64,000 bases of DNA. Origin: Pseudomonas sp. S35. GTDB taxonomy: Bacteria; Pseudomonadota; Gammaproteobacteria; Pseudomonadales; Pseudomonadaceae. Location: NCBI RefSeq assembly GCF_009866765.1, contig NZ_CP019431.1, forward strand, positions 6,034,001 through 6,098,000. The letters are read 5' to 3'. The translations under genes were made by a program, and so were the position numbers. Below the pieces are notes generated by a model that was not told the origin of the DNA, searched no databases, and was given only the letters and a program-made list of their open reading frames with translations. Shown here piece by piece: positions 1 to 9,519 of this stretch (position 1 is its first letter; every line of letters begins with the position of its first letter).

Positions 1-1
1 G

Positions 2-1690
2 CGTGGCGACAAGGTCATCGCCTTCGCCCGCGCCTTCCTCGACGAAGCCGCGCCGCTCAGCGCCGGCAGCCATGTGGATTCCACCGGTTACAAGATCGTC
101 GACGGCACGCTGATCGTCAGCCTCAAGGGCGGCAGCAACAGTGGCCTGCGTAACGATGCCCAGTTGATCGGCTTCCAGGGCCCTGCGGCCGAGCCGATTG
201 CGATCCTGCTGAAACACAACGGCCTGCACTTCGAAATCCAGATCGACGCCAGCACCCCGGTCGGCCAGACCGATGCCGCCGGCGTCAAAGACGTGCTGAT
301 GGAAGCCGCGCTGACCACCATCATGGACTGCGAAGACTCCGTCGCCGCCGTCGATGCCGATGACAAAGTGGTGATCTACCGCAACTGGCTCGGCCTGATG
401 AAGGGCGACCTGGCCGAAGAAGTGGCCAAGGGCGGCAAGACCTTCACCCGGACCATGAACGCCGACCGCGTCTACACCGGCGTGGACGGTCAGGACGTGA
501 CCCTGCATGGCCGTTCGCTGTTGTTCGTACGCAACGTTGGCCACCTGATGACCATCGACGCGATCCTCGACAAAAACGGCGATGAAGTGCCGGAAGGCAT
601 CCTCGACGGCCTGGTCACCAACCTGGCAGCGGTCCACAGCCTCAACGGCAACAACACCCGCAAGAACAGCCGCACCGGCTCGGTGTACATCGTCAAGCCC
701 AAGATGCACGGCCCGGAAGAAGCCGCGTTCACCAACGAGCTGTTCGGTCGCATCGAAGACGTGCTGAACCTGCCGCGCAACACGTTGAAAGTCGGGATCA
801 TGGACGAGGAGCGCCGCACCACGGTCAACCTCAAGGCCTGCATCAAGGCGGCCAGCGAGCGCGTGGTGTTTATCAACACCGGCTTCCTCGACCGCACGGG
901 CGACGAGATCCACACCTCGATGGAAGCAGGCGCAATGGTGCGTAAAGCAGCCATGAAAGCCGAAAAGTGGATTGGTGCCTATGAAAACTGGAACGTCGAT
1001 ATCGGCTTGAGCACTGGCCTGCAAGGTCGTGCACAGATCGGTAAAGGTATGTGGGCGATGCCCGACTTGATGGCGGCGATGCTCGAACAGAAAATCGCCC
1101 ACCCACTGGCCGGTGCCAACACCGCCTGGGTGCCGTCGCCTACGGCGGCTGCGCTGCATGCATTGCATTACCACAAGGTCGACGTATTCGCCCGCCAGGC
1201 CGAACTGGCCAAGCGCGAACGCGCCTCGGTGGACGACATCCTGACCATTCCCCTGGCCGTCAACACCGACTGGTCCGAGGAAGAAATCCGCAATGAACTG
1301 GACAACAACGCCCAGGGCATCCTTGGCTACGTGGTCCGCTGGATCGACCAGGGCGTCGGCTGCTCCAAAGTGCCAGACATCAACGATGTGGGCCTGATGG
1401 AAGACCGCGCCACCCTGCGCATCTCCAGCCAGCACATCGCCAACTGGCTGCGCCACGGCATCGTCAACCAAGACCAGGTGATGGAAAGCCTCAAGCGCAT
1501 GGCGCCGGTGGTGGACCGTCAGAATGCCGGGGACGCGTTGTACCGCCCACTGGCTCCGGATTTCGACAGCAACATCGCGTTCCAGGCAGCGGTGGAGCTG
1601 GTGATTGAGGGGACCAAGCAGCCCAACGGCTACACCGAGCCGGTGTTGCACCGTCGGCGTCGGGAGTTCAAGGCTAAAAACGGCCTGTAA
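2..1690 (+). CDS. glcB: malate synthase G, 5'-truncated by window edge
   Basis: Condenses glyoxylate with acetyl-CoA to malate in the glyoxylate/glycolate pathway, in the cytosol. The reading frame is open from base 2, so the gene starts outside the window. About 562 residues are visible, against roughly 725 for the family, so about 160 N-terminal residues are missing. Family-typical stretches include [17 protein letters not shown] at the left edge, the [18 protein letters not shown] segment, [19 protein letters not shown] and [15 protein letters not shown]. The C-terminus ([15 protein letters not shown]) is intact and is followed 3 bases later by a strong hairpin terminator, so the gene is the last of its transcript. 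The first in-frame GTG (base 74) lies inside the protein and is not the start. The identification is secure. Confidence 0.97.
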   Translation, partial: RGDKVIAFARAFLDEAAPLSAGSHVDSTGYKIVDGTLIVSLKGGSNSGLRNDAQLIGFQGPAAEPIAILLKHNGLHFEIQIDASTPVGQTDAAGVKDVLMEAALTTIMDCEDSVAAVDADDKVVIYRNWLGLMKGDLAEEVAKGGKTFTRTMNADRVYTGVDGQDVTLHGRSLLFVRNVGHLMTIDAILDKNGDEVPEGILDGLVTNLAAVHSLNGNNTRKNSRTGSVYIVKPKMHGPEEAAFTNELFGRIEDVLNLPRNTLKVGIMDEERRTTVNLKACIKAASERVVFINTGFLDRTGDEIHTSMEAGAMVRKAAMKAEKWIGAYENWNVDIGLSTGLQGRAQIGKGMWAMPDLMAAMLEQKIAHPLAGANTAWVPSPTAAALHALHYHKVDVFARQAELAKRERASVDDILTIPLAVNTDWSEEEIRNELDNNAQGILGYVVRWIDQGVGCSKVPDINDVGLMEDRATLRISSQHIANWLRHGIVNQDQVMESLKRMAPVVDRQNAGDALYRPLAPDFDSNIAFQAAVELVIEGTKQPNGYTEPVLHRRRREFKAKNGL

Positions 1691-1693
1691 ATG

Positions 1694-1725
1694 AAAAAGC
1701 CCTGATCGAGAGATCAGGGCTTTTT
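1694..1725 (+). terminator. rho-independent terminator of glcB
   Basis: A perfect 9-bp stem GCCCTGATC/GATCAGGGC with a GAGA loop is preceded by AAAAA and followed by TTTTT, so it can act in both directions. It lies just after the malate synthase stop codon. Confidence 0.93.
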
Positions 1726-1750
1726 CTTTGGGGCTGTGGTGGCTGGACTG

Positions 1751-1780
1751 GCCTCATCGGGGGCAAGCCCCCGATGAGGC
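1751..1780. repeat. REP palindrome, GGGGGCAAGCCCCC family
   Basis: An inverted repeat reading GCCTCATCGGGGGC, then AAG-centred, then its complement. The same core recurs near 6.9, 22.2, 23.7, 29.8, 31.8, 50.6 and 55.4 kb. It lies between the convergent glcB and response regulator genes. Confidence 0.85.
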
Positions 1781-1799
1781 CCTCAACCCCGCCACAAAA

Positions 1800-2267
1800 T
1801 CAGGGCACCATCCCCAACTCACGCTTGACCAGCTTCGCCAACTTCACGCTATCAATCGGTTTAAGCAAAAAGTCCACCACACTCAAATGCATCGCATCGA
1901 TCACGTCCGGCGCCTCTGCGTCCCCGGACATGATGATGATCGGCAACGCCGCACGGGTCGACTGGCGCACCTTGCTGATCAATTCCAAACCGTTGCTGGG
2001 CGCCATGCGCAGGTCGGTGATCAACAAGCCGATGGAGCTGCTGGAGTTCAACAGGGCCCATGCTTCCTCACCACTGTGGGCAGTCATGCAGCGAATGCCA
2101 TCCAGCCCCAGGATCTCCGCCAACAGTTCCCGTGCGTCTTTGTCGTCATCGACGATCAACACACGTTGTGGCGGCAAATCAGGCTCCAGCATCACGGCGC
2201 TCAGCGCCTCGCGCTCAGCATCACTCAAAATATCGTGGTCGGACATACGGTTCTCAGCAGTTCTCAT
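1800..2267 (-). CDS. stand-alone response regulator receiver protein
   Basis: 155 residues: a 33-residue N-terminal extension followed by one CheY-like receiver domain and no output domain. The acidic pocket is VLIVDDD (D40-D42), the phospho-acceptor is D85 in LLITDLRM, the conserved Ser is in IIIMSGD, and the Lys is K136 in FLLKPID. I chose the ATG at 2267 because GGGAG sits 7 bases upstream; an internal ATG at 2246 is the alternative. No kinase gene is adjacent, so the partner is unknown. The gene is divergent from the cNMP/CBS protein at 2477. It probably acts by protein-protein contact or in a phosphorelay; this role is inferred. Confidence 0.85.
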   Translation of the reverse strand: MRTAENRMSDHDILSDAEREALSAVMLEPDLPPQRVLIVDDDKDARELLAEILGLDGIRCMTAHSGEEAWALLNSSSSIGLLITDLRMAPSNGLELISKVRQSTRAALPIIIMSGDAEAPDVIDAMHLSVVDFLLKPIDSVKLAKLVKRELGMVP

Positions 2268-2387
2268 CAATCTCCCAGCACACTCGTCAGACATCTGCGG
2301 AAGGGCGATCAATGTGCACTTCGTCGGAAAGTTTGCCTAGTGGGCGTTCTACGGGGTTTGGACGATATTCATGTAAGGTTTTTCCCT

Positions 2388-2433
2388 AGCTGCGCGCTGT
2401 TTTCATCGACAGCTGCGCGCTGTTTTCATCGAC
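2388..2433. repeat. exact 23-bp tandem duplication in a promoter region
   Basis: The unit AGCTGCGCGCTGTTTTCATC plus GAC occurs twice back to back (2388-2410, 2411-2433), about 45 bases before the start of the cNMP/CBS gene and inside the divergent intergenic region. Confidence 0.9.
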
Positions 2434-2476
2434 CTAGACTTACGTCCAATGGGCACCCATCGCGTAGGAGTCGACC

Positions 2477-4438
2477 ATGCAGGACGATAACGACAAAAAA
2501 ACTGCGGTCACTGTTATGAGTAAAGCTGATGCTTTCACGCAGGCGGGTAAAACCGCCGTATTGCAGAACATCCACGGCACCCTGCAATTCCTGCAACGTT
2601 TCCCGCCCTTCAACCAAATGGAAAATGCACACCTGGCGTTTTTGGTTGAACAGTGCCAATTACGCTTCTTCGGCCCCGGCGACAGCATTCTTAAGCCGTC
2701 GGGCGGGCCGGTGGAGCACTTTTACATCGTCAAGCAGGGCCGCGTCGTGGGCGAACGGCCGGACTCGGCAGAAACCACCTTCGAAATCACCACCGGCGAG
2801 TGCTTCCCCCTCGCCGCGCTGCTGGGCGAACGGGCCACGCGCACCGAGCATAAAGCCGCCGAAGACACCTTCTGCCTGCAACTGAACAAACCGGCCTTTA
2901 TCAAGCTGTTTGCCCTCTCCAACCCGTTTCGCGATTTTGCCCTGCGGGGCGTCAGCAGCCTGCTGGATCAGGTCAACCAGCAGGTGCAGCAAAAAGCCGT
3001 GGAAACCCTCGGCACGCAATATTCCTTGAATACCCGCCTGGGTGAATTGGCCATGCGCCACCCGGTGATGTGCACGCTGGATACGCCGCTGCGCGAGGCG
3101 GTGACGCTGATGCACGAGCAGCAAGTGGGCAGCATTGTGATCGTCGACGCGCACCAGGCGCCGCTGGGGATTTTCACCCTGCGCGACCTGCGCCATGTGG
3201 TGGCCGATGGCGTCAGTGATTTCAGCCAGGGTATCGCTGCGCATATGACCCAGGCCCCGTTCTTCCTGACCCCGGACCACAGCGCCTTCGACGCCGCCAT
3301 CGCTATGACCGAGCGGCATATCGCCCATGTATGCCTGGTCAAGGATCAGCGCCTGTGTGGCGTGGTGTCCGAGCGCGACTTGTTTTCCCTGCAACGGGTC
3401 GATCTGGTGCACCTGGCCCGCACCATCCGCAACGCGCCTCGGGTGGAGAACCTGGTGGCGATTCGCGGCGAGATTGGCCAGTTGGTCGAGCGCATGCTCG
3501 CCCACGGCGCGTCATCCACCCAGATCACGCATATCATTACGCTGCTTAACGACCACACCGTGTGCCGGGTGATCGAGTTGACCCTCGCCGAAAAAGGCGA
3601 CCCCGGCGTGCCGTTCAGTTGGTTGTGTTTCGGCAGCGAAGGCCGGCGCGAGCAGACGCTGTACACCGACCAGGACAACGGCATCCTGTTCGAGGCCAAG
3701 GACGCGGTGGACGCCGCCGAGATTCGCCAGCGGTTGCTGCCCCTGGCGCAGCAGATCAACCAAAGCCTGGCGCTGTGCGGGTTCAGCCTGTGCAAGGGCA
3801 ATATCATGGCCGGCAACCCCGAGTTGTGCCTGTCGCGGGCGCAATGGGCGCAGCGGTTTGCAGCGTTTATCCGCGAGGCGACGCCGGAGAACCTGTTGGG
3901 CTCGAGCATCTATTTCGACCTGCGGGTGGTGTGGGGCGATGAACAGGGTTGCGAGCACTTGCGCCAAAGCGTTCTGGATCAGGTCGCGGATAACCGGCTG
4001 TTCCAACGCATGCTTGCCGAGAACGCCTTGCGCCAACGTCCGCCGGTGGGACGTTTCCGTGAATTCGTGCTGACACGCAAAAACGGTGAAAAGGCCACGC
4101 TCGACCTCAAGGTGCAGGGCCTCACCCCGTTCGTCGATGGTGCGCGCCTGCTGGCCCTGGCCAATGGCATTCACGCCAACAACACCCTGGAGCGCCTGCG
4201 CCAACTGGTGCTCAAGGACGTCATCGAACCGCTGGACGGCGCCGCCTATGAAGAGGCGTACCACTTCATCCAGCAAACCCGCATGCAACAGCACCAACTG
4301 CAAACCCGCGAGAACCAACCGTATTCCAACCGTGTCGATCCTGACAGCCTCAACCACCTGGACCGGCGCATCCTGCGCGAATCCCTGCGCCAGGCCCAAC
4401 GCCTGCAAAGCAGCCTGACGTTGCGGTATCAACTGTGA
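2477..4438 (+). CDS. cNMP-binding/CBS/DUF294 nucleotidyltransferase-like signalling protein
   Basis: 653 residues. Domains in order: a cyclic-nucleotide-binding-like beta barrel (about 40-150), a CBS pair (about 194-305), a DUF294 putative nucleotidyltransferase (about 340-470) and a DUF294 C-terminal helical domain. The GlnD-like signature is visible as GSEGRRE (386-392) followed by TDQD (397-400), with catalytic-type acidic residues intact. The family is thought to sense nucleotides and modify an unknown target; no substrate is established. The start has AGGAG 8 bases upstream. It overlaps the downstream exonuclease gene by 4 bases (GTGA), indicating translational coupling. In many proteobacteria this pair lies near acetate uptake genes, which are not present here. 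Confidence 0.9.
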   Translation: MQDDNDKKTAVTVMSKADAFTQAGKTAVLQNIHGTLQFLQRFPPFNQMENAHLAFLVEQCQLRFFGPGDSILKPSGGPVEHFYIVKQGRVVGERPDSAETTFEITTGECFPLAALLGERATRTEHKAAEDTFCLQLNKPAFIKLFALSNPFRDFALRGVSSLLDQVNQQVQQKAVETLGTQYSLNTRLGELAMRHPVMCTLDTPLREAVTLMHEQQVGSIVIVDAHQAPLGIFTLRDLRHVVADGVSDFSQGIAAHMTQAPFFLTPDHSAFDAAIAMTERHIAHVCLVKDQRLCGVVSERDLFSLQRVDLVHLARTIRNAPRVENLVAIRGEIGQLVERMLAHGASSTQITHIITLLNDHTVCRVIELTLAEKGDPGVPFSWLCFGSEGRREQTLYTDQDNGILFEAKDAVDAAEIRQRLLPLAQQINQSLALCGFSLCKGNIMAGNPELCLSRAQWAQRFAAFIREATPENLLGSSIYFDLRVVWGDEQGCEHLRQSVLDQVADNRLFQRMLAENALRQRPPVGRFREFVLTRKNGEKATLDLKVQGLTPFVDGARLLALANGIHANNTLERLRQLVLKDVIEPLDGAAYEEAYHFIQQTRMQQHQLQTRENQPYSNRVDPDSLNHLDRRILRESLRQAQRLQSSLTLRYQL

Positions 4439-5142
4439 GTCTATTCGACTGGCTACGTACGAAAAAACCAGGCCTCGATGCCGCACAACAACGGCGCCTG
4501 GAGCAACTGCCCAAACCCGCGGCATTGGGCGACAGTTCTCTGCGGACCCAGCGTTGGGTGGTGTTGGACCTGGAAACCAGCGGCCTGAACCTCAACCGTG
4601 ACCAGGTGCTGTCCATCGGCGCAGTGGTGATCGAAGACGGCGCGGTGGATTTTTCCCAGTTGTTTGAACGCACTTTGCAACGTGCGCATACAAAACTCAG
4701 CCCCAGCGTGTTGATCCATGGCCTGGGCCCCAGCGCCATCGCCGCCGGCAGTGACCCTGTCGAGGCGTTGCTGGACTTCATGGCGTTCGTCGGCGACAGC
4801 CCATTGCTGGCCTTCCATGCGCCGTTCGACCAGCACATGCTCGGCCGCGCGCTCAAGGACAGCCTGGGTTATCGCCTGGCCCATCCGTTCCTCGATGTAG
4901 CCGACATCGCCCCACTGCTGTGCCCCGAGGCGCATATCCGCGAAGCGGGGCTGGACGATTGGATCAACCATTTCAATCTGCACGTGGGCGAACGCCATCA
5001 CGCCAGCGCCGACGCCCTGGCCACGGCGGAGTTGATGCTGATTCTGTTCAGCCGTGCGCGACAGCAGCACATCGACACGCCTCACGCGTTGCAAACGCGC
5101 CTGAGCCAATGGCAACGCCGCAAACAAGCGCCCTCTTTCTAA
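4435..5142 (+). CDS. DnaQ-like 3'-5' exonuclease (DEDDh)
   Basis: 235 residues. A 40-residue N-terminal extension is followed by an RNase T/DnaQ fold. Exo I is VLDLETSGL (D45, E47), Exo II is AFHAPFD (D132), and Exo III is HHASADALAT (H188, D193), so all four metal ligands and the general base are present. The family removes 3' nucleotides from DNA or RNA; the substrate of this member cannot be told. It starts with GTG overlapping the TGA of the DUF294 gene, so the two form one operon. It is too short and lacks the subunit-binding tail expected of the replicative epsilon subunit. Confidence 0.9.
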   Translation: MSLFDWLRTKKPGLDAAQQRRLEQLPKPAALGDSSLRTQRWVVLDLETSGLNLNRDQVLSIGAVVIEDGAVDFSQLFERTLQRAHTKLSPSVLIHGLGPSAIAAGSDPVEALLDFMAFVGDSPLLAFHAPFDQHMLGRALKDSLGYRLAHPFLDVADIAPLLCPEAHIREAGLDDWINHFNLHVGERHHASADALATAELMLILFSRARQQHIDTPHALQTRLSQWQRRKQAPSF

Positions 5143-5183
5143 ATACTTGGGGTAACCGAACTTCCCGTGGTGAGCAAAATTCC

Positions 5184-5214
5184 TGTGGTGAGCGGGCTTG
5201 CCCCGCTCACCACA
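5184..5214. repeat. REP palindrome, GAGCGGGCTTGCCCCGC family
   Basis: The inverted repeat TGTGGTGAGCGGG-CTTG-CCCCGCTCACCACA belongs to the second REP family, also found at 11.5-12.1 kb and 22 kb. It may double as a terminator for the exonuclease operon. Confidence 0.85.
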
Positions 5215-5335
5215 GAACTCCCCCCACCACAAAGAGCCCGTCTCACCAGCCAACGCTCATCTTTCAATCAGATGTCATTAAGCCTTCAACCCGACGGACG
5301 CCAATTGCGCCCGCCCCACGCCTCTGACACAATCG

Positions 5336-5354
5336 CGAATAATTCTCGTTAGTT
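5336..5354. promoter_or_regulatory. candidate Fur box upstream of the FecI-like gene
   Basis: CGAATAATTCTCGTTAGTT resembles the right part of pseudomonad Fur sites (AATAATTCTCATT-like) and lies about 30 bases before the sigma factor start. Iron control is expected for this gene class. The match is partial and judged by eye. Confidence 0.45.
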
Positions 5355-5380
5355 TAAACTCTTGTTTATTCGGTGATGCC

Positions 5381-5899
5381 TTGTCGTCGGCCCAGAACCC
5401 ACACAGTGAGCTTGTTGGCGCCTTGTATCGCGACCATCGTGGCTGGCTGTTGGCCTGGCTGCGGCGCAATGTGGCCTGCCCGAGCCGTGCCGAAGACCTG
5501 AGCCAGGACACTTTCATGCGCCTACTGGGCCGTGACGAGTTGCGCGAACCCCGCGAGCCTCGGGCGTTTCTGGTGGCGATCGCCAAAGGCTTGCTGTTCG
5601 ACTACTTCCGTCGCGCCGCCCTGGAACAGGCCTACCTCACCGAATTGATGCTGATCCCGGAAAGCGAACATCCGTCCCCGGAAGAACAGCAACTGATCCT
5701 CGAAGACCTCAAGGCCATCGACCGCCTGCTCGGCAAGCTGTCGAGCAAGGCCCGCGCCGCCTTCCTCTATAACCGCCTCGACGGCCTGGGCCACGCAGAG
5801 ATCGCCCAGCGCCTCGGCGTGTCGGTACCCCGTGTGCGCCAGTACCTGGCCCAAGGCATTCGCCAGTGCTACATCGCGCTGTATGGCGAACCGTCGTGA
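5381..5899 (+). CDS. FecI-like ECF sigma factor
   Basis: 172 residues. Sigma region 2 is at about 10-75 (YRDHRGWLLAWLRRN, AEDLSQDTFMRLL) and region 4 at about 115-165 (LSSKARAAFLYNRLDGL, AEIAQRLGVSVPRVRQYL). It is an iron-starvation type ECF sigma that would direct RNA polymerase to the TonB receptor gene downstream when that receptor binds its siderophore. The start is uncertain: TTG at 5381 gives the expected length, but no strong ribosome-binding site is visible and no in-frame ATG lies nearby. The stop overlaps the GTG start of the fecR-like gene. Confidence 0.9.
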   Translation: MSSAQNPHSELVGALYRDHRGWLLAWLRRNVACPSRAEDLSQDTFMRLLGRDELREPREPRAFLVAIAKGLLFDYFRRAALEQAYLTELMLIPESEHPSPEEQQLILEDLKAIDRLLGKLSSKARAAFLYNRLDGLGHAEIAQRLGVSVPRVRQYLAQGIRQCYIALYGEPS

Positions 5900-6864
5900 G
5901 TGCGATCAGCGCCAAGCCGGTCTCGGCCCGTGTGCTGGATGCGGCGATTGCCTGGCAGCTGTCCCTGGACTCCGGCGACGGCAGCGCCGTGGAGCGTGAA
6001 GAGTTCAGCAAATGGTTGGCCAGCCATGAGGAGCACGCCCGCGCCTGGCGCCAGTTGGGCATGCTCGATCAGCGCTTCGGCGTGGCCTCGGGCCCAGCGC
6101 GGGCGGCGTTGTTGCAGTCGCGTGAAGGCATTCGCCAACGCGTGCGAAAGCTCGGCACTGGCCTGGCAAGTATCGCGCTGGTGTGCGGTTTGGCATTGTT
6201 TGCCGGCGAGCGTTATGTGCCGATCCACTATTGGCTGGCCGACCAGCGCACCGCCACTGGCGAACAGCGCACGCTGAAACTGGCCGATGGCACGCAGATC
6301 AACCTCAACACCCACAGCGCCATCGACGTGCGTTTTGATGAAAAACGCCGGCTGATCGTGTTGCAGGAAGGCGAAATCCTCGTCGAGACCGGCCATAACG
6401 ATGCGCGCCCGTTCTATGTGCAAACCCGCGACGGCAGCCTGCGGGCGCTGGGCACGCGGTTTATCGTCAAGCGCGAGGAGGACGCCACGCGGTTGAGCGT
6501 CTTGCAGTCAGCGGTGGCTGCACAGCCAGAGGCGCTGCACCAGGAACAGATTTTCAAGCAAGGCCAGCAAGTGCTGATGCGCAGCGACGGCCTCGGCCCA
6601 GCGCTTGCGGTTACCCCCGCTACCGACGCGTGGACGCGCGGCATGCTGGTGGTGGACAACGCCCGCCTGGGCGACGTGGTGGATGAGCTCAGCCGTTACC
6701 GCACCGGTTATCTGGGTGTGGATAAAAACGTGGCAGACCTGCGCATCACCGGTAGTTTCCCGCTGCACGACACCACCCTGGCGCTCAACGCCCTGTTGCC
6801 GACCCTGCCAGTGCGGATCGAGCAGCACACGCCGTGGTGGGTGACGGTCAAGGGTAAGCCGTAG
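5896..6864 (+). CDS. FecR-like sigma regulator (anti-sigma factor)
   Basis: 322 residues. The N-terminal cytoplasmic anti-sigma part (DUF4880: LDAAIAWQLSLDSGD, FSKWLASHEEHARAWRQL) precedes one membrane segment near 88-105 (GLASIALVCGLALFAG). The periplasmic FecR domain follows (LKLADGTQINLNTHSAIDVRF), and a C-terminal STN-like part (DNARLGDVVDELSRYR) contacts the receptor. The GTG at 5896 overlaps the sigma gene stop codon (GTGA); an earlier ATG in the same frame would put it inside the sigma gene without need. It would relay the receptor signal across the inner membrane to the FecI-like sigma. Confidence 0.92.
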   Translation: MSAISAKPVSARVLDAAIAWQLSLDSGDGSAVEREEFSKWLASHEEHARAWRQLGMLDQRFGVASGPARAALLQSREGIRQRVRKLGTGLASIALVCGLALFAGERYVPIHYWLADQRTATGEQRTLKLADGTQINLNTHSAIDVRFDEKRRLIVLQEGEILVETGHNDARPFYVQTRDGSLRALGTRFIVKREEDATRLSVLQSAVAAQPEALHQEQIFKQGQQVLMRSDGLGPALAVTPATDAWTRGMLVVDNARLGDVVDELSRYRTGYLGVDKNVADLRITGSFPLHDTTLALNALLPTLPVRIEQHTPWWVTVKGKP

Positions 6865-6889
6865 GTTCTGTGGTCGCTGAGCGATCGCT

Positions 6890-6909
6890 ATCGGGGGCAA
6901 GCCCCCGAT
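6890..6909. repeat. REP palindrome
   Basis: ATCGGGGGCAAGCCCCCGAT, a perfect short palindrome of the first REP family, lies between the fecR-like gene and the receptor gene. Confidence 0.85.
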
Positions 6910-7016
6910 GAGGCTCTCAAGCCCCCACAAAAAATATTTTCACCTGGCCCTATCACTTTTCGATTCTCGTTCGGCACCTAGGCAATTGAGAAATATTTCC
7001 ATTCAGGAGCCGCCCC

Positions 7017-9455
7017 ATGTCCCGCACGCTAGACACCTTGTTGCGCCCCAGCCTGTTAGCCGTGGCCATTGCCCTCAGCGCCCCGCTGGCCAGCACCTCG
7101 CTGTTCGCCGCCGAACAAGCGTCCAGCGTGCGCGCCTACGACCTGCCAGCGGCGCCACTGGCCACGACCCTGAACCAGATCGCCAGCCAGGCCGGCCTGG
7201 CGCTGACCCTCAACCCGGCGCTGGCGTCGGGCAAGACCTCGGCACCGGTCCAGGGCCAGTTCGATGCGCAGGGCGCCCTGCGCGAGGCGTTGCGTGGGAC
7301 TGGGTTGCAGTTGGAACAGGGTGGTGCAGGGACGTTTACCTTGGTGGCGATTCCCGAGGGTGTTGTGGCGTTGCCAGAGACCAGCATCATCGGCCAGGGC
7401 GGTTATGAAAGCGCATGGGGGCCGGTAGACGGTTATGTCGCCACGCGCACAGCGGCTGGCACCAAGACCGATACTCCCATCGCCGAACTGCCTCGCTCGG
7501 TCACGGTGATCACGCGCCAGCAAATGGAAGACCGCTCCGTTCTCAACCTCAACGATGCCCTGCGCTACACCGCTGGCGTGCAGAGCAGCGGCTACGGCTC
7601 CGACTCGCGCAGTGACTGGCTGCTGGTACGCGGTTTTGTCCCAACCCAATTCCTTGATGGCCTGCCATTGCCCAAAGGCAACTACGCCACGCCCAAGATC
7701 GACACCTGGAACCTGGAGCGCATTGCCGTCCTGCGGGGCCCGGCCTCGTCGGTCTACGGGCAAACCCCACCCGGCGGTTTGCTGGATATGGTCAGCCGCC
7801 GCCCCCAGGCCGAAAGCTCGAACGAAATTGAAGTTCAAGCCGGCAGCAATAACCACAAACAGATCAACTTCGACAGCACCGGCAAGATCGACGACGAAGG
7901 CCAGTTCCTCTATCGCGTCAGCGGCGTGGTACGCGACAGCAATACCGCCGTCGACCACATCCCGGACAAGCGCTACAACGTCGCACCCAGCCTGACGTGG
8001 AATATCAACGACGACACCAAGCTCACGCTACTAACCCAGTTCACCCGCGACGATACGGGTATTACCGGGCAGTTCCTGCCACTGCAAGGCACCAAGTTGA
8101 GTTCACCGGCTGGCAAGATTTCCCACCACAAAAACCTGGGTGATCCGGACTGGGAATTCTATGACCGCACTTACTACGCACTGGGTTACGCGTTCGAAAC
8201 GCGCCTGAACGACACCTGGCAGTTCCATCAAAACCTGCGTTACACCAAGAACGACCTGTCCTTCCAGGGCATTACCGCCGGTGGCGCGTTCTTTTCGAAT
8301 GGCCCTGAAGTTGCCGTTGATGCCGATGGCAACGTGAGTCGTTCTGCTGGCAAGGTCGATGAAAACATCGGCCAATTCGCCATCGACAACAACTTCCAGG
8401 CTGACTTCAAGACCGGCGCAATCAATCACACCCTGCTGCTTGGCCTCGACCACCAGCGCTCCGACAGCGATGCGCGCTGGTTGTGGGGCTCGGCGGGCGT
8501 GCCGACCATCAACTTCAACCGTCCGGTGTATGGGCAGGACTTCTCGAAAGTCACCTACTTCACCATGTACGACTACAACCAGAAGACCCAGCAGACCGGC
8601 CTCTACCTTCAAGACCAAATGGCACTCGACAACTGGCGCCTGACGCTTGGCGGGCGCGAAGACTGGGTCCATACCGGAACCACATTCCACAACCTCAACG
8701 ACGCCACCAATACTCAGCGTGACAAGCATTTCAGCGGCAATGCGGCGTTGAGCTATGTCTTCGACAACGGCATCACCCCGTACCTGTCCTACGCCGAATC
8801 ATTCCAGGCTGGCTCGGGTACACAAGTAGGCAGTACCGGGGCATTCAAGCCCACCGAAGGCAAGCAATATGAAGCCGGTATCAAATACCAGCCTCCAGGC
8901 ACAAAAGCGTTGTTCACCGCTGCGGTGTTCGACCTGACCCAACAAAACACCTCGGTCACCGAAGGCAGCATCACTCGCCAAGTCGGTGAAGTACGGGTTC
9001 GTGGCCTTGAACTGGAAGCCAGCGCCGACGTCACCGAAAGCCTCAAGCTCGTGGGTTCCTATACCTATAACGACAGTGAAATCACCGAAGGCGTTGCGGC
9101 AGAAAAGGGCAATCGCCTGAACCAACTGCCTCGCAATCAGGCTACCGGCTGGGCCGATTACACCTGGCGCAGCGGCATGCTGGACGGCTTCGGGGTAGGC
9201 GCAGGCGTACGCTACGTCGGCGACACCTACGGCAATGCCGCCAACACCGATCTAGGTCATGTGGGCTCCTACACCGTATACGACGCCTCCGTGCACTACG
9301 ACCTGGGCCGCGTAAACAGCTCCATGAAAGGCGTGACCGTGGCGGTCGACGCCAAAAACATCTTCAACAAGGATTACCTGTCGACCTGTGATGGCTTCTA
9401 CTGCTACTACGGCGACCAACGTAACGTGGTCGCCAGCGTGAACTACAAATTTTAA
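7017..9455 (+). CDS. TonB-dependent siderophore receptor with STN signalling domain
   Basis: 812 residues. A signal peptide (about 1-31, ending SLFAA) is followed by an STN domain (about 40-115: YDLPAAPLATTLNQIASQAGL), a plug (about 150-265: AELPRSVTVITRQQMEDRS, VLRGPASSVYGQTPPGGLLDMVSRRP) and a 22-strand barrel ending in the typical terminal Phe (SVNYKF). The STN domain marks a transducer that activates the upstream FecIR-type pair. The sequence resembles ferrichrome/hydroxamate receptors such as FiuA and FoxA, but the ligand cannot be fixed from sequence. AGGAG lies 8 bases before the ATG, and a strong terminator follows the stop. Confidence 0.93.
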   Translation: MSRTLDTLLRPSLLAVAIALSAPLASTSLFAAEQASSVRAYDLPAAPLATTLNQIASQAGLALTLNPALASGKTSAPVQGQFDAQGALREALRGTGLQLEQGGAGTFTLVAIPEGVVALPETSIIGQGGYESAWGPVDGYVATRTAAGTKTDTPIAELPRSVTVITRQQMEDRSVLNLNDALRYTAGVQSSGYGSDSRSDWLLVRGFVPTQFLDGLPLPKGNYATPKIDTWNLERIAVLRGPASSVYGQTPPGGLLDMVSRRPQAESSNEIEVQAGSNNHKQINFDSTGKIDDEGQFLYRVSGVVRDSNTAVDHIPDKRYNVAPSLTWNINDDTKLTLLTQFTRDDTGITGQFLPLQGTKLSSPAGKISHHKNLGDPDWEFYDRTYYALGYAFETRLNDTWQFHQNLRYTKNDLSFQGITAGGAFFSNGPEVAVDADGNVSRSAGKVDENIGQFAIDNNFQADFKTGAINHTLLLGLDHQRSDSDARWLWGSAGVPTINFNRPVYGQDFSKVTYFTMYDYNQKTQQTGLYLQDQMALDNWRLTLGGREDWVHTGTTFHNLNDATNTQRDKHFSGNAALSYVFDNGITPYLSYAESFQAGSGTQVGSTGAFKPTEGKQYEAGIKYQPPGTKALFTAAVFDLTQQNTSVTEGSITRQVGEVRVRGLELEASADVTESLKLVGSYTYNDSEITEGVAAEKGNRLNQLPRNQATGWADYTWRSGMLDGFGVGAGVRYVGDTYGNAANTDLGHVGSYTVYDASVHYDLGRVNSSMKGVTVAVDAKNIFNKDYLSTCDGFYCYYGDQRNVVASVNYKF

Positions 9456-9477
9456 GACGGTGAAAAACCGCTGATGA

Positions 9478-9503
9478 AGGGCCGCCTGAAATGCGGCCCT
9501 TTT
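9478..9503 (+). terminator. terminator after the TonB receptor
   Basis: The stem AGGGCCGC/GCGGCCCT with a 7-base loop is followed by TTT-G-CC-TTTT. It lies just before the PepSY gene, which may therefore be transcribed mainly by read-through or from its own promoter. Confidence 0.88.
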
Positions 9504-9519
9504 GCCTTTTGGAGCCGTG

